Below, piece by piece: positions 1 to 35,700 of a stretch of 64,000 nt of DNA (position 1 is the first letter of the stretch; each line of letters starts with the position of its first letter). A program made the translations under genes and the position numbers. Source of the stretch: Sinohyriopsis cumingii (taxonomy: Eukaryota > Mollusca > Bivalvia > Unionida > Unionidae); the NCBI GenBank assembly GCA_028554795.2, contig CM068832.1:86142511-86206510 (forward strand), given 5' to 3'. The notes beneath the pieces are model-generated. The model was given only the letters and a program-made list of their open reading frames with translations. It had not been told where the DNA came from and did no database searches.

Positions 1-1530
1 AATATAAAATACCTATCAGTATTAACATCCATGCTCAGAACCATCCTGCGTGTCTGCATTTGTAAATGCCTGAGTAAAATATATTGTGTCACCCACATTT
101 GTACAAGCCAAATCATCACCTCTTCCTTATGTAATACAATTTATCAGCTTTATTCTGTAATCGTTGCTCAGAAAAGCGTGTTTTTATGTAACGTACCTAT
201 ACACGTATATTTGAAGATATGCATCGGTGCTGAGAATCACGAAATTCGTAAACAAACATATTCTAATAAAATTCCTAAGTGGACACCCTTTCATTGCAAA
301 TAGCAGAGGTACGACTCATATACAGCAATCAGAGCAAATGACAAAGGAAACACAAATATCTTCATTGCCACAGAGAATTTCACAATTATGCAAAGTTAAC
401 ATCTTTACTAGGACACGTGAAACTGAGTGAGCAGTATAAATCAACGAATTTCACAAAGTTCGTTATTTTCATGTTGTTTCAACTATATCAAAGATATCTA
501 ATAACATTCCTAAGTAGACACCCTTGCATTTTCTGGCTGTAACGACATTTAATCAATCTTGACTAAAGGAAATGCAAATCAGCGTCCTCCATGCCCCCCC
601 CCCCCCTCCCCACGACGTTATCGATGATAAGGTCACCTCTTGACAACATATAGTGGTTAATTTGCGTGTCAGCGAGGAAATGCATCTGAATCAACTATTG
701 TTAAACAAATGTATTGATTGAATGGAACTTAGTTTCGTAATCGGAAGAGAGGTTGGTGCGTGTCGTACAAGAAAAATTACAAACAGTAAAGCATAATAAT
801 GAGTTGTATGACTGGTTTAATGTCATATTTATAAGGTGTTAAATGCTACCCTTCAGAGGGAGAGGTCAAACGTAAGAGAATTGTTTATTGTCTGATTGGT
901 TGAAGGCGAAAATGTAGCGTGGTCCATCCTAAAATGTATACTCTTAGACTTTTGCGTGTGTGCGCGCTCACATACTTTACCATTGATTCTGCCTTATATA
1001 CTTCTCCATTCCTTTTGGTAATGGCTTTGGAAAGGATCATGGATGTATGGGCATCCAACTATAGTGAATATTTGCCATTTAAAGGTATGAGATTAAATTT
1101 TTACAATAAATGACACCCATTACTGACTTTGGCTCTAGTTTTTACTGTAGTAAAAAGTCATATGCATCATGTACGCTTTCAACACCTACTAAACATCCAT
1201 ATTCCTTGGAAAGATTATTATTTATACAGCACGAGAAGTGCATACGTCAAAATCCATATTCGTATTACCCGTTACTGTGATGATTAGACTCGACGTGGTC
1301 TTTTCTTGACCCAGTTTAGTACCTGACTACTTTTGTATAAAAATCCATAGCTATCGATAATTCTCGTCTGGAAGTTTCTTGATGATACTTAAGGTGTATA
1401 GCATTCAATAATCAGGACTGAATATGTTTTGGTTAAACAAAATTAGTATTAAATGTTAAAACATTAATTAATATTTGATTTAAGATAAGATAAGCAGATA
1501 CGCATACATGACGCTGTTTAATTTGTACTA
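1..1530. other. No supported gene
   Basis: AT-rich sequence with only short chance reading frames. A run of C lies at about 594-606. I see no convincing splice-site-bounded exon, no RNA gene and no terminal repeats. The short frames at 31-303 and 919-1113 lack recognisable motifs. Confidence 0.6.
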
Positions 1531-1822
1531 ACCGCTCCGGTGGATTATTGGCTAGAGCGTCCGCCTCGGATGCGGGAGGTCGTGGGTTCGATCGCCGTTC
1601 GAGTCATAGCAAAGACTTACAAAATTGGTTCTAACAGCCGCCTCGCTTGGCGCTTAGCATTATGAGGTTAGTGTTAGGACTGGTCGTCCCGGTGTCACGA
1701 TAATGTGACTGGGTGGGACATCATGCTATATGTCTGCGGCATGATGCACCAGTGCTAGACATCACTACAAACTGTCATACTGCAGACAGCGTAGCGATAT
1801 GACTGAAAAATTGTTAAACACA
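1531..1822 (+). repeat. tRNA-derived SINE, family A, near full length
   Basis: The head resembles a tRNA with an A-box-like GGCTAGAGCGTCCGCC and a B-box GGTTCGATCGCC. The body contains the conserved strings GGTTAGTGTTAGGACTGG, GTGACTGGGTGGGACATC and CTGCGGCATGATG, and the tail is GACTGAAAAATTGTTAA. The same order recurs at 14443, 16701, 24485, 59689 and 62618, which shows a dispersed family rather than a tRNA gene. Members differ by scattered substitutions, so the family is moderately old. Confidence 0.85.
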
Positions 1823-2089
1823 CATTGATTTGTATTGTAGTGTACCATTTTTCTTAACACGTGGTAGTTTATTATACATAAATAACATCGTTTTCTGAGA
1901 ACCTGCATTTGACTTATTTTTTCTTTTTGTTGTTTATAATATTGCTCTTATTCGCTAATTTATTTTTCTAAATATTGTCATCAGTGCTTTCAACTGATAT
2001 TCCAGTCATTGATGGAGATCGTCTCCCTTTTCTTATAACGAAAAGTTCGGTAAAAATTGTAAAGTTTGTTCTCTAACTACTCTTCTTAA

Positions 2090-2960
2090 GAAATTATCTG
2101 TAGATCCAAATAGTCACCGCGTTGGCCATATTCAATATCATATCTGCCCTATTTTCATTTAGAACCATAAAGATAACATAAGAAGTCTTTTACTGAAAAC
2201 ATCCTGTCGATATGACCATCGATTCAGGAGGAATAACGATAATAAGATTTTAAATACGGCCACTGTTGCAGTCATATTGTTAGTACCAGTGGCATATTTC
2301 TTTTTATTAGGTTCAACTACATGATGGCGTGAACTTGTATCTAATGTTCATATTAATCCTCCAATACTTTAGGAGTAGCGGTAATAAACGTGTGCTAAAG
2401 GGCGATGGACGGATAGACGGATCATCAACCGATGACATTTTTAAAGATGCTTTCTGTGGTGGCCATATTTGACATAAGATGAACACCAGTTTTATTTTGG
2501 ATCAATTATACATCATAAGAACTCATCAGGGTAACTCGTCAATGGCAATATTATTGTTCAGGTCTGATTAGCGACGCGATTTTAGATATGGCTGCTGGGG
2601 CTGCCATATTGGGTATAAGATCCGACCCATTTTAATTCAGAACCTTCAAGACATCAAAACAAGCCTTTTGAGAAAACCCGATGCGAATATCATCATCGAT
2701 TTATGAACTGCAGCGATAATGTTGTTTTTCAGCATGGCCAATGTAAAGGCCATATTTGGACATAAAATTGGCCTCCTTTTCCTTTACTACATGCCAGACA
2801 CCATAATCAGTCTTTTCGCTGGATGTTGGCCTGATACATTCAAAGTAGTGATAATAAATTTGTGTTACAGGACTGACGGACGACGCACAACAGACAATCA
2901 TATAAGCTCTTCTAGTATATGGCCAGAAAAGCACAAACAAAACTAAATATCCCAAAAGTT
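2090..2960. repeat. Degenerate dispersed repeat block, bivalve type
   Basis: Several diverged copies of a 150-250-base motif follow one another. Each has a 'gccatattgg' part, a 'tcagaacc..caagacatcaaaa' part, a 'agtcttttactgaaaac' part, a 'gatatgaccatcgattca' part and a 'ggagtagcgataataa' part. The block ends with a GGACGGACGACGCAC-like stretch followed by ATATAAGCTCTTCTAG. A related block is at 24930-26000. The assignment to a known family is from memory of such repeats in bivalves, not from a search. Confidence 0.6.
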
Positions 2961-5247
2961 TTGACCGTTCTCTTTCTATATATGTATTTCATTTCTTTGT
3001 GCGTCTGTATCTGGGATACAAAATAAAAATATAAGTGAATGAAGAAATAGTTTATGAGGAAAAAAGACTGAGAAAGGTTTACATTTTCATGCTCTGTGTA
3101 TCTGGCTTTGAGTCAGGTAAGATATAAATGTTTGGGGATGTTGTAATATGTACATCATTAGATGTTGATATGGTGGCCTGATAGATTCGGGGGAGTAGTG
3201 ATAATACAATTATGAAACAATTATTTTCATTGAATAAATTGTTTATTTGATAAATAGTTTAAGAAACACAATTGATATCATATTTTGTTACATTGCATGA
3301 AAACTTTACAAAGGCATTTACTAATAATATACCAATTATAGTTCCTCATAGATAAAAGTATTGTCTTAGACTTTCGCAGTCATTGCAAAACTGTATGTAC
3401 AGATTAATCATTTATTATCAAACTCAGCTTACAGAAAATTTCATGATAGTCATGAATTATCATTCGGTTACATATTAATAATCTAAGTTTATTACACACA
3501 AAGTGGAAATGCAAATGATAACTTATGAAGAAAACTAATAAACAATCAACAAAACTAACTAACTAAAACTCGCAATACTTATTTTTGACAAGTTTTAAAG
3601 CTTGAAAGCTCCTGAGCCGGCTACTCATGAACAGCCCAAAATGTCTTATATACATTTGACGAAACCCAGATTTAACATAAACCCATTGATCCCACACATC
3701 AAAATGAAATAAAGCAATGGAATCTACACTGATAAGAAATACAGGTAAAATGCGTTATAACTCGATGCTCGTGTCAAAAGAATAATATCACGATAAAATC
3801 GGTATCGCGTTAAGAACGTTTTTTTAAAAAAAATTCTCCATAGAAAATGTGCATTTCATTGTCATCAGTTTTACCTAATCTCTTGATCATATATCGCTTG
3901 TTTTGTCCGCCGGGTCCATCGGACATCAAATATCTGCAGTCTTTAATTGTAAAGATGCAAATATGGCGGAAAAGGTGCACGGTGATGTTAACTCAACATT
4001 AAACGAATTGCTGGGACCAAAAGTCTGCTAGGGATACGAATAATCGGCTTTTCGATGTCATATGTTTAAGATGTTCAGAACAGAAGTCACGTTCAACAAA
4101 AAAATGAGAGCTATGCTACTATCGCTGTTGTAAGCGGAATCGCGTTATAACGAAATCTCGTTTTAAAGGGTTTTACCTTTACATGCATTTAACATTATCA
4201 TAGCTTTTGATCGGCTTCTTATGAAGAATACACATAGACTCTAGAGCATGAATACAATATCAAATACTTAAAACGATTTAGACCAACATGTACAAATTTC
4301 TAGTTTAAAGTCCCAGACTCTCAATATATGCAGTCATAATGAGATATTGCAATTAAAATTTCAGAGAGCCATTTTTGTTCTTCAGTTAAAAATATCCGAA
4401 TTTCGATTATCCGGATTATTAGTTTCTTTGTTTACATCATTATGCCGCGAAATTTTTAACTTTTTTAATGTCTACATACATCTCAATATAACTAATTACC
4501 TAATATAGAACAAAGTAATAAAAATCATATCAAGTATAATAGCATGCAGTCATAATTATAACGACTTTATGAATAAAAACATTATCTTCTCCAAATAACA
4601 ACCTGAGTCCTTCAAAGGTACCGACGACCTTCAAGGTGAAAAGGATTTCCATGACTTGGAAATACAACCATTTGCTTTCCTTTAGACTGTCGATGCTTTT
4701 AAACTATTTCTGTTATTCTTTAGCAATAGCAAGATTTTAAAATTAGCTGCTGTGATGCAATATTTTATGTCATCATTTTCAGCTAGAACAAAGTAAACAC
4801 TATTAGGGTTTTACATTTCAATAGTTATCAACTGTATCAAATTTATGCATTTTCATCGTTACCGTTTTCTGAAAGACTACAAGTTACTGAAACAAATTTA
4901 AAATAATTCTTCATATTGATCGTCCCCTTTCCATTAGCGTATATCGCAATACAACAGGCCACATATATGGCGTTAATGTTAATACAAGATTTAACACTTT
5001 TATGTCACATAAAACTTAAAATCATTTCCCAGATTAGAAAATGTACAATTAGTTTGACCAAAATGTATCATATATTTATTATACTTTTTTATTTGAAGTT
5101 ATATATTCACCAATAGGTTAGAGTATTTGGTATTTCGTGTATAAGAAACCCACTTATACCTCAGTTACGAAATCGTTCCCTTATGGAGATCGTGCTTTGC
5201 TGTTCAATATTGTAACCCCGATTATGACAGTATAACAATTCTCTCAT
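2960..5247. other. No supported gene
   Basis: AT-rich noncoding sequence. No reading frame is longer than about 70 codons, and I could not recognise a domain, exon pair, RNA gene or repeat boundary here. Confidence 0.6.
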
Positions 5248-5340
5248 GTATGTATGTATGTATGTATGTACGTACGTACGTACGTACGTACGTATGTATG
5301 TATGTATGTATGTATGTATGTATGTATGTATGTATGTATA
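5248..5340 (+). repeat. Compound TATG/TACG tetranucleotide microsatellite
   Basis: A run of TATG units is interrupted at about 5269-5292 by a block of TACG (ACGT) units, then resumes as TATG. The TACG block is self-complementary and holds a CpG in every unit. The long frames seen through this stretch are artefacts of the repeat. Confidence 0.95.
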
Positions 5341-5344
5341 CATA

Positions 5345-6068
5345 CGCACATATACACCCCGATTGTAATAGATTCTTCGTTCCTAAGAGCAATGCATGAA
5401 AAATAAATGGTTCGGTTGGGAAGCAACACTAAACTGAAACATCCAATTCCATGGCGATATTCTGACAATACATACATAAAGAAGCGTTAATACATATTTG
5501 CAGAAAAAAAACCTGTCATTAAGCCCGTGACATAAACACAAGAGATACTTGTACTGCCTTATGAAAGACCAACAGGGCATTCAAAAGTAGCTCCGCCCAG
5601 TGTAATATATTGTTCTCTCTAATACACACTTTCGAAATATAAACTGAAAAGTATACACTGCATTCGGCATTAGCTATGTATTACAACTACCAAACTCTTA
5701 TAATATTGCACATAACTACACAGCCTAAAAATGTCTTGTAGATAGCACCCATCACTAAACCTATTACATATTGTTTATATACTTTTTACAATAAAGACGC
5801 ATAAAGAGTTTCGAAAAATAATTGCATACACCACCCATCGTTAGCCCCGTCCGATACTCCCATCTACACAATTAAAGAGGCACTTGAACAACGTAATCTG
5901 ACTGACACAGATGCACATGTTCTAAATAAATACGGGTAAATAAAAGCTGTCATTAGGTCCATTCTATATTGTATCTGAGATGACCAATCTAAACATTTTC
6001 CGTCTTGACATAAATACTAAATCCAGCAAACAGTACAAATGTGTATGGGTACGCATCCTGAATACAGC

Positions 6069-6070
<2 letters not shown>
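5345..6070. other. No supported gene
   Basis: No recognisable coding sequence. A short minus-strand frame around 5383-5580 has no motif and no convincing splice sites. Confidence 0.5.

Positions 6071-6071
<1 letters not shown>

Positions 6072-6117
<46 letters not shown>
6072..6117 (+). repeat. TG dinucleotide microsatellite
   Basis: About 23 TG units in an uninterrupted run. Confidence 0.97.
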
Positions 6118-6119
<2 letters not shown>

Positions 6120-6325
6120 ATGAGTAAATCCGACAAACACACAAAGTACACCCTTAAAAAGGACAGTGACATCATCCAACGGTAAGATAACATGCATCAT
6201 ATTGGTGCATGTGATCATTATACACTTATGATATCATCTGATTGTGTCTTGTCTATACACAGGGTTAGTGGCTCATGTCCTCACGTTTGTTGATCATCAG
6301 TATTGGGCTCCTTGCGATCTGAAAT

Positions 6326-28232
<21,907 letters not shown>

Positions 28233-28626
28233 TTTGATTAGTTTCACAATGAACGTTTGAGAAGTAGAAACTTGGCATAATAAAAGTCGGAAATCAAGTT
28301 AAAAACATTAAAGGCTAGTAGCAGCAACATAGTAGAACTGAACTCTGATAATGAGATGATTGCTGTTAAAGAATGAGACAAGGCCACGTGTAATTGGAGT
28401 TTGAGACACGGCTAAATTTCGATAGACTTAAAGTCAATGCAACCATGGTGTTACTGAGTAAAAATTTTAAACATCTAACACAAATGTAGCTTCTTAAGTT
28501 AAGTTAATGTTGACACAATCAATGGGTCATGACGACTGCAAATTAAACATAACAGAGTCATATTTTGTTTTACTGCATGGACGATACTTTCTTACAACTA
28601 CGGAAAAGGAAGAAAGTCATGGATCA

Positions 28627-28857
28627 TTAATAATATAAACTATTTGGTCTTACAGTGTTGACATGTCACAGACCCAAATCACATGGGTCAAGAAGAAGAT
28701 AGAGATCAAATGTGTGAACATTGTAATTCATGCTCTGTTATCCTATCCATATCAAACAGATTTCACACTGCTGCCAATCTAAACAGGGATCTCAACCAAT
28801 ACTGTAACAAGATGCCTCAACACCATATGATGATCAAACGTTTATGTGAAATCATTC

Positions 28858-28888
<31 letters not shown>

Positions 28889-28898
28889 GAGTTTATGA
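28627..28898 (+). other. Short Cys-containing frame, uncertain
   Basis: After a possible acceptor (TCTTACAG, 28657) a frame with MGQEEDRDQMCEHCNSC and a helical tail runs into a GA microsatellite (28862-28888). No domain is recognised and there is no partner exon. It is 400 bases upstream of the large gene's start codon and could be a divergent first exon or chance. Confidence 0.2.
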
Positions 28899-29749
28899 CG
28901 AGGAAGGTAACTTGGTACTGATAATAATTATGCAAAATGCAATATATGATTAGTGAATAACATACTTAAAAACATAAGAATCTTTAGTTATGAGCGCATC
29001 ATACAGTCATTGATAAACAGCAATGGCCTATTTAGGTAGTCTACCTTCTTGTATAGGAAAAACCCAAAGAGATATTAAACCACATATTTGTTGAGACCAC
29101 TTTTCCTTTAACGAGAAAGAGCTCAATCCAAACAGTTTTAGCATGAACTGTAATCTGGCGTGTGGATGAATGGATGGACACGAGACGCGTACACCGACAC
29201 CATAATGATCAATAAAATAGATCATGTTCCTGCCAAAACAGGTATGACAAAAAGGACCTGCCATAAACCTGATGAATATTAGTTTATGTTCTTATTTTAG
29301 AGAATACTTCGGAATAGAAACAGACGAATTTGAATCTGGAAACATAACCAATAATGAAGAATAATTTTAATGCATAAACATTATTTATTCAGAGAACATG
29401 AATATCGAAAGAAAATTAAACAAACACTCTAGCAATCCATTCTAACTAATAAAAATATCATTCTGCATTCCAAGAATTGTGACCTATAAATGCATTTGGT
29501 GACAAAAATACGAAAAAAGGAAACCACAAATAGAATACATATAGAAAGGCTTATGAATTTCTCATTTACTCGCAACATATACACGCAAACTCATTTATAC
29601 TAACAGAGTATATCTTTGAAAGCATTATGAAATTTGTTTTAAAGACAGAAATATAGAAAGCACTTGAAAAATTACACACATCCTGACAACATTGGAAATC
29701 AGACCTTGGTATTGATGTGTTTCAGATCATAGTTTGTAAGGAAGAACTA
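28890..29749. other. No supported gene
   Basis: AT-rich spacer between the large gene and the satellite. No motif or repeat boundary recognised. Confidence 0.5.
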
Positions 29750-32700
29750 TATAAATTTGTTCTGAGAACGGATATAAGAATATATACGGTACTTTATAGC
29801 TCCGGTGCATGCATCCTTAATGCAAGTGTAAGAACATGAAAATCAGGAACAGTATGACATTTATTCATATATACCGAACACAGCTTTTCAAATATGCTAT
29901 CAATTGGTTCTGAGCATGGATGCAAAAATTGATACGGTACTTTATAGGTCAGATGCTAGAATCGTTGCTGTAATTGAAATAATATGAAAAGCACGAAGAG
30001 TGTGAAGTTATTTGATTTACAGAGGACACATATTTTTAAATATGCTATTAAAGATGTTACTTAGAGCATGGTATTTCATATATGAAGTTGTTTTGGTTCC
30101 CAGCGGGGATGTTTACATCGACGGAGTAAATGCCCGTATTCAACATGTTATCGGCACATGATTGGGAAAAGGACTTGAACTTATATGCGACTGTAAATAT
30201 CTTATTCATTTTGTCCTTTGTTCTGAAAGACGTATGAATATCGGAATTGTACTTTTGTGTAATTTGCTTTTTACGATGAATTGTTGGTTCTAGGAACGGA
30301 TGTTATAATGGAACATGCAGTCAAGAGTAGACTTTGGTCGATTGTTACACTACATAACCTCGTGGTACGATGTTTTGTTTCTAAAATAAGGAATAGTCCT
30401 TTCATTTACTGGTGATTAGTATCAGATGGTTATTGGAGACAATAGTATTACTGATGTTTATTTAGGCATCAACTTGTGCTGTGACAGGCAGTGGTAAGAA
30501 GGACGTGGTTCTGAGCGCAGATGCATCGCTTCAAAGAAACGAGTGTAGGAACCTTGCATAGGAATCACTTCTTGTGGTCAATTATTTAGGAATGAAGCTG
30601 CTAAATATAATACCTAACGATGAAGAGATGTTAGATGATAAACATGGAGATAATGTGACGTGTGCAGATGTGTAAGAAACGAAATATACATGACTCATGC
30701 TTTTACAAAGAGAAATAAGTAAATTGGTTCTGAGCACGGATGCAAAAATTGATACGGTACTTTATAGGTCAGATGCTAGAATCATTGATGTAATTGAAAT
30801 AATATGAAAAGCACGAAGATTGTGAAGTTGGTTGATTTATACAGGACACATATTTTTAAATATGCTATTAAAGATGTTACTTAGAGCATGGTATTACATA
30901 TATGAAGTTGTTTTGGTTCCCAGCGGGGATGTTTTCATCGACGGAGTAAATGCCCGTATTCAGCATGTTATCGGCACATGATTGGGAAAAGGACTTGAAC
31001 TTATATGCGACTGTAAATATCTTATTCATTTTGTCCTTTGTTCTGAAAGACGTATGAATATTGGAATTGTACTTTTGTGTAATTTGCTTTTTACGATGAA
31101 TTGTTGGTTCTAGGAACGGATGTTATAATGGAACATGCAGTCAAGAGTAGACTTTGGTCGATTGTTACACTACATACCCTCGTGGTACGTTGTTTTGTTT
31201 CTAAAATAAGGAATAGTCCTTTCATTTACTGGTGATTAGTATCAGATGGTTATTGGAGACAATAGTATTACTGATGTTTATTTAGGCATCAACTTGTGCT
31301 GTGACAGGCAGTGGTAAGAAGGACGTGGTTCTGAGCGCAGATGCATCGCTTCAAAGAAACGAGTGTAGGAACCTTGCATAGGAATCCCTTCTTGTGGTCA
31401 ATTATTTTAGAATGAAGCTGCTAAATTATAATACCTAACGATGAAGAGATGTTAGATGATAAACATGGAGATAATGTGACGTGTGCAGATGTGTAAGAAA
31501 CGAAATATACATGACTCATGCTTTTACAAAAGAGAGATATGTAAATTGGTTCTGAGCACGGATGCAAAAATTGATACGGTACTTTATAGGTCAGATGCAT
31601 GAATCATTGATGTAATTGAAATAATATGAAAAGCACGAAGAGTGTGAAGTTATTTGATTTATACAGGACACATATTTTTCAATATGCTATTAAAGATGTT
31701 ACTTAGAGCATGGTATTTCATATATGAAGTTGTTTTGGTTCCCAGCGGGGATGTTATCATCGACGGAGTAAATGCCCGTATTCAACATGTTATCGGCACA
31801 TGATTGGGAAAAGGACTTGAATTTATATGCGACTGTAAATATCTTATTCATTTTGTCCTTTGTTCTGAAAGACGTATGAATATCGGAATTGTACTTTTGT
31901 GTAATTTGCTTTTTACGATGAATTGTTGGTTCTAGGAACGGATGTTATAACGGAACATGCAGTCAAGAGTAGACTTTGGTCGATTGTTACATTACATACC
32001 CTCGTGGTACGATGTTTTGTTTCTAAAATAAGGAATAGTCCTTTCATTTACTGTTGATTAGTATTAGATGGTTATTGGAGACAATAGTATTACTGATGTT
32101 TATTTAGGCATCAACTTGTGCTGTGACAGGCAGTGGTAAGAAGGACGTGGTTCTGAGCGCAGATGCATCGTTTCAAAGAAACGAGTGTAGGAACCTTGCA
32201 TAGGAATCACTTCTTGTGGTCAATTATTTAAGAATGAAGCTGCTAAATTATAATACCTAACGACGAAGAGATGTTAGATGATAAACATGGAGATAATGTG
32301 ACGTGTGCAGATGTGTAAGAAACGAAATATACATGACTCATGCTTTTACAAAGAGAAATAAGTAAATTGGTTCTGAGCACGGATGCAAAAATTGATACGG
32401 TACTTTATAGGTCAGATGCATGAATCATTGCTGTAATTAAAATAATATGAAAAGCACGAAGAGTGTGAAGTTATTTGATTTACACAGGACACATATTTTT
32501 AATTATGCTATTAAAGATGTTACTTAGAGCATGGTATTTCATATATGAAGTTGTTTTGGTTCCCAGCGGGGATGTTATCATCGACGGAGTAAATGCCCGT
32601 ATTCAACATGTTATCGGCACATGATTGGGAAAAGGACTTGAACTTATATGCGACTGTAAATATCTTATTCATTTTGTCCTTTGTTCTGAAAGACGTATGA

Positions 32701-35700
32701 ATATCGGAATTGTACTTTTGTGTAATTTGCTTTTTACGATGAATTGTTGGTTCTAGGCACGGATGTTATAATGGAACATGCAGTCAAGAGTAGACTTTGG
32801 TCGATTGTTACACTACATACCCTCGTGGTACGATGTTTTGTTTCTAAAATAAGGAATAGTCCTTTCATTTACTGTTGGTTAGTATCAGATGGTTATTGGA
32901 GACAATAGTATTACTGATGTTTATTTAGGCATCAACTTGTGCTGTGACAGGCAGTGGTAAGAAGGACGTGGTTCTGAGCGCAGATGCATCGCTTCAAAGA
33001 AACGAGTGTAGGAACCTTGCATAGGAATCACTTCTTGTGGTCAATTATTTAAGAATGAAGCTGCTAAATTATAATACCTAACGACGAAGAGATGTTAGAT
33101 GATAAACATGGAGATAATGTGACGTGTGCAGATGTGTAAGAAACGAAATATACATGACTCATGCTTTTACAAAGAGAAATAAGTAAATTGGTTCTGAGCA
33201 CGGATGCAAAAATTGATACGGTACTTTATAGGTCAGATGCTAGAATCATTGATGTAATTGAAATAATATGAAAAGCACGAAGAGTGTGAAGTTATTTGAT
33301 TTACACAGGACACATATTTTTAATTATGCTATTAAAGATGTTACTTAGAGCATGGTATTTCATATATGAAGTTGTTTTGGTTCCCAGCGGGGATGTTATC
33401 ATCGACGGAGTAAATGCCCGTATTCAACATGTTATCGGCACATGATTGGGAAAAGGACTTGAATTTACATGCGACTGTAAATATCTTATTCATTTTGTCC
33501 TTTGTTCTGAAAGACGTATGAATATCGGAATTGTACTTTTGTGTAATTTGCTTTTTACGATGAATTGTTGGTTCTAGGCACGGATGTTATAATGGAACAT
33601 GCAGTCAAGAGTAGACTTTGGTCGATTGTTACACTACATACCCTCGTGGTACGATGTTTTGTTTCTAAAATAAGGAATAGTCCTTTCATTTATTGGTGAT
33701 TAGTATCAGATGGTTATTGCAGACAATAGTATTACTGATGTTTATTTAGGCATTAACTTGTGATGTGACAGGCAGTGGTACGAAGATCGTGGTTCTGAGC
33801 GCAGATGCATCGCTTCAAAGAGACGAGTGAAGGTACCTCGCATAGGAATCACTTCTTGTGGTCAAAGAATGAAGCTGCTAAATTATAATACCTAAAGATG
33901 AACAGATGTTAGATGATATACATGGAGATAATGTGACGTTTGCAGTTATGTCAGAAACGACATATATATGGTATAACGGTACCAATATTCAAGTCCAGGT
34001 GGGCGGAGCTTAAGGTGTATGGAACATTGTATTCAGAATTAAAGAACAACACTAGCTGTGATTGGTGCATTATGTAAGAGTTGTACTTTCTGTTTGGCTT
34101 TAAAAAAATGTTGAGCCTCTTGGCAACATGTGAGTTTGTGTTAATTTCTATCTAGATCATATTTTGTATTTTTTATGATTTTTTTAAAATATGGTACACA
34201 TGACTGAAAATTTGCTTGTTGTGACTAGATAACTCTTACCCCTGTCTAGTTCCAGTAGAGTTATCTCTCTTAAATGCAATGGAGTACCTGGTTATGTCAT
34301 TGTCAAATTGACAATCTAGCATTGTTCTATATGACAGTGTGTGACATGCATGCCCAAGTAGGACAGAAAGTATATTTATTTCACAAAACATTAGCATTGA
34401 GGTATATGAAAAAACAATTGGTACCGTGATACCATATGACTCGGGCTTTCACAAAGAGAAATATACAAAATTGGTTCTGAGCTCGGATGCAAAAATTGAT
34501 ACGGTACTTTATAGGTCAGATGCTAGAATCATTGATGTAATTGAAATAATATGAAAAGCACGAACATTGTGAAGTTGGTTGATTTATACAGGACACATAT
34601 TTTTAAATATGCTGTGGAAGATGTTACTTAGAGCATGGTATTTCATATATGAAGTTGTTTTGGTTCCCAGCGGGGATGTTATCATCGACGGAGTAAATGC
34701 CCGTATTCAACATGTTATCGGCACATGATTGGGAAAAGGACTTGAATTTATATGCGACTGTAAATATCTTATTCATTTTGTCCTTTGTTCTGAAAGACGT
34801 ATGAATATCGGAATTGTACTTTTGTGTAATTTGCTTTTTACGATGAATTGTTGGTTCTAGGCACGGATGTTATAATGGAACATGCAGTCAAGAGTAGACT
34901 TTGGTCGATTGTTACACTACATACCCTCGTGGTACGATGTTTTGTTTCTAAAATAAGGAATAGTCCTTTCATTTATTAGTGATTAGTATCAGATGGTTAT
35001 TGCAGACAATAGTATTACTGATGTTTATTTAGGCATTAACTTGTGATGTGACAGGCAGTGGTACGAAGATCGTGGTTCTGAGCGCAGATGCATCGCTTCA
35101 AAGAGACGAGTGAAGGTACCTCGCATAGGAATCACTTCTTGTGGTCAAAGAAAGAAGCTGCTAAATTATAATACCTAACGACGAAGAGATGTTAGATGAT
35201 AAACATGGAGATAATGTGACGTTTGCAGAAACGACATGTATATGACTCGGGCTTTTACAAAGAGAAATATACAAAATTGGTTCTGAGCACGGATGCAAAA
35301 ATTGATACGGTACTTTATAGGTCAGATGCTAGAATCATTGATGTAATTGAAATAATATGAAAAGTACGAACATTGTGAAGTTGGTTGATTTATACAGGAC
35401 ACATATTTTTAAATATGCTGTTAAAGATGTTACTTAGAGCATGGTATTTCATATATGAAGTTGTTTTGGTTCCCAGCGGGGATGTTATCATCGACGGAGT
35501 AAATGCCCGTATTCAACATGTTATCGGCACATGATTGGGAAAAGGACTTGAATTTATATGCGACTGTAAATATCTTATTCATTTTGTCCTTTGTTCTGAA
35601 AGACGTATGAATATCGGAATTGTACTTTTATGTAATTTGCTTTTTACGATGAATTGTTTGTTCTAGGCACGGATGTTATAATGGAACATGCAGTCAAGAG

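Noticed and set aside
5161-5477. Two minus-strand frames with HTYIHTYI repeats
   Set aside because: Translations of the TATG microsatellite.
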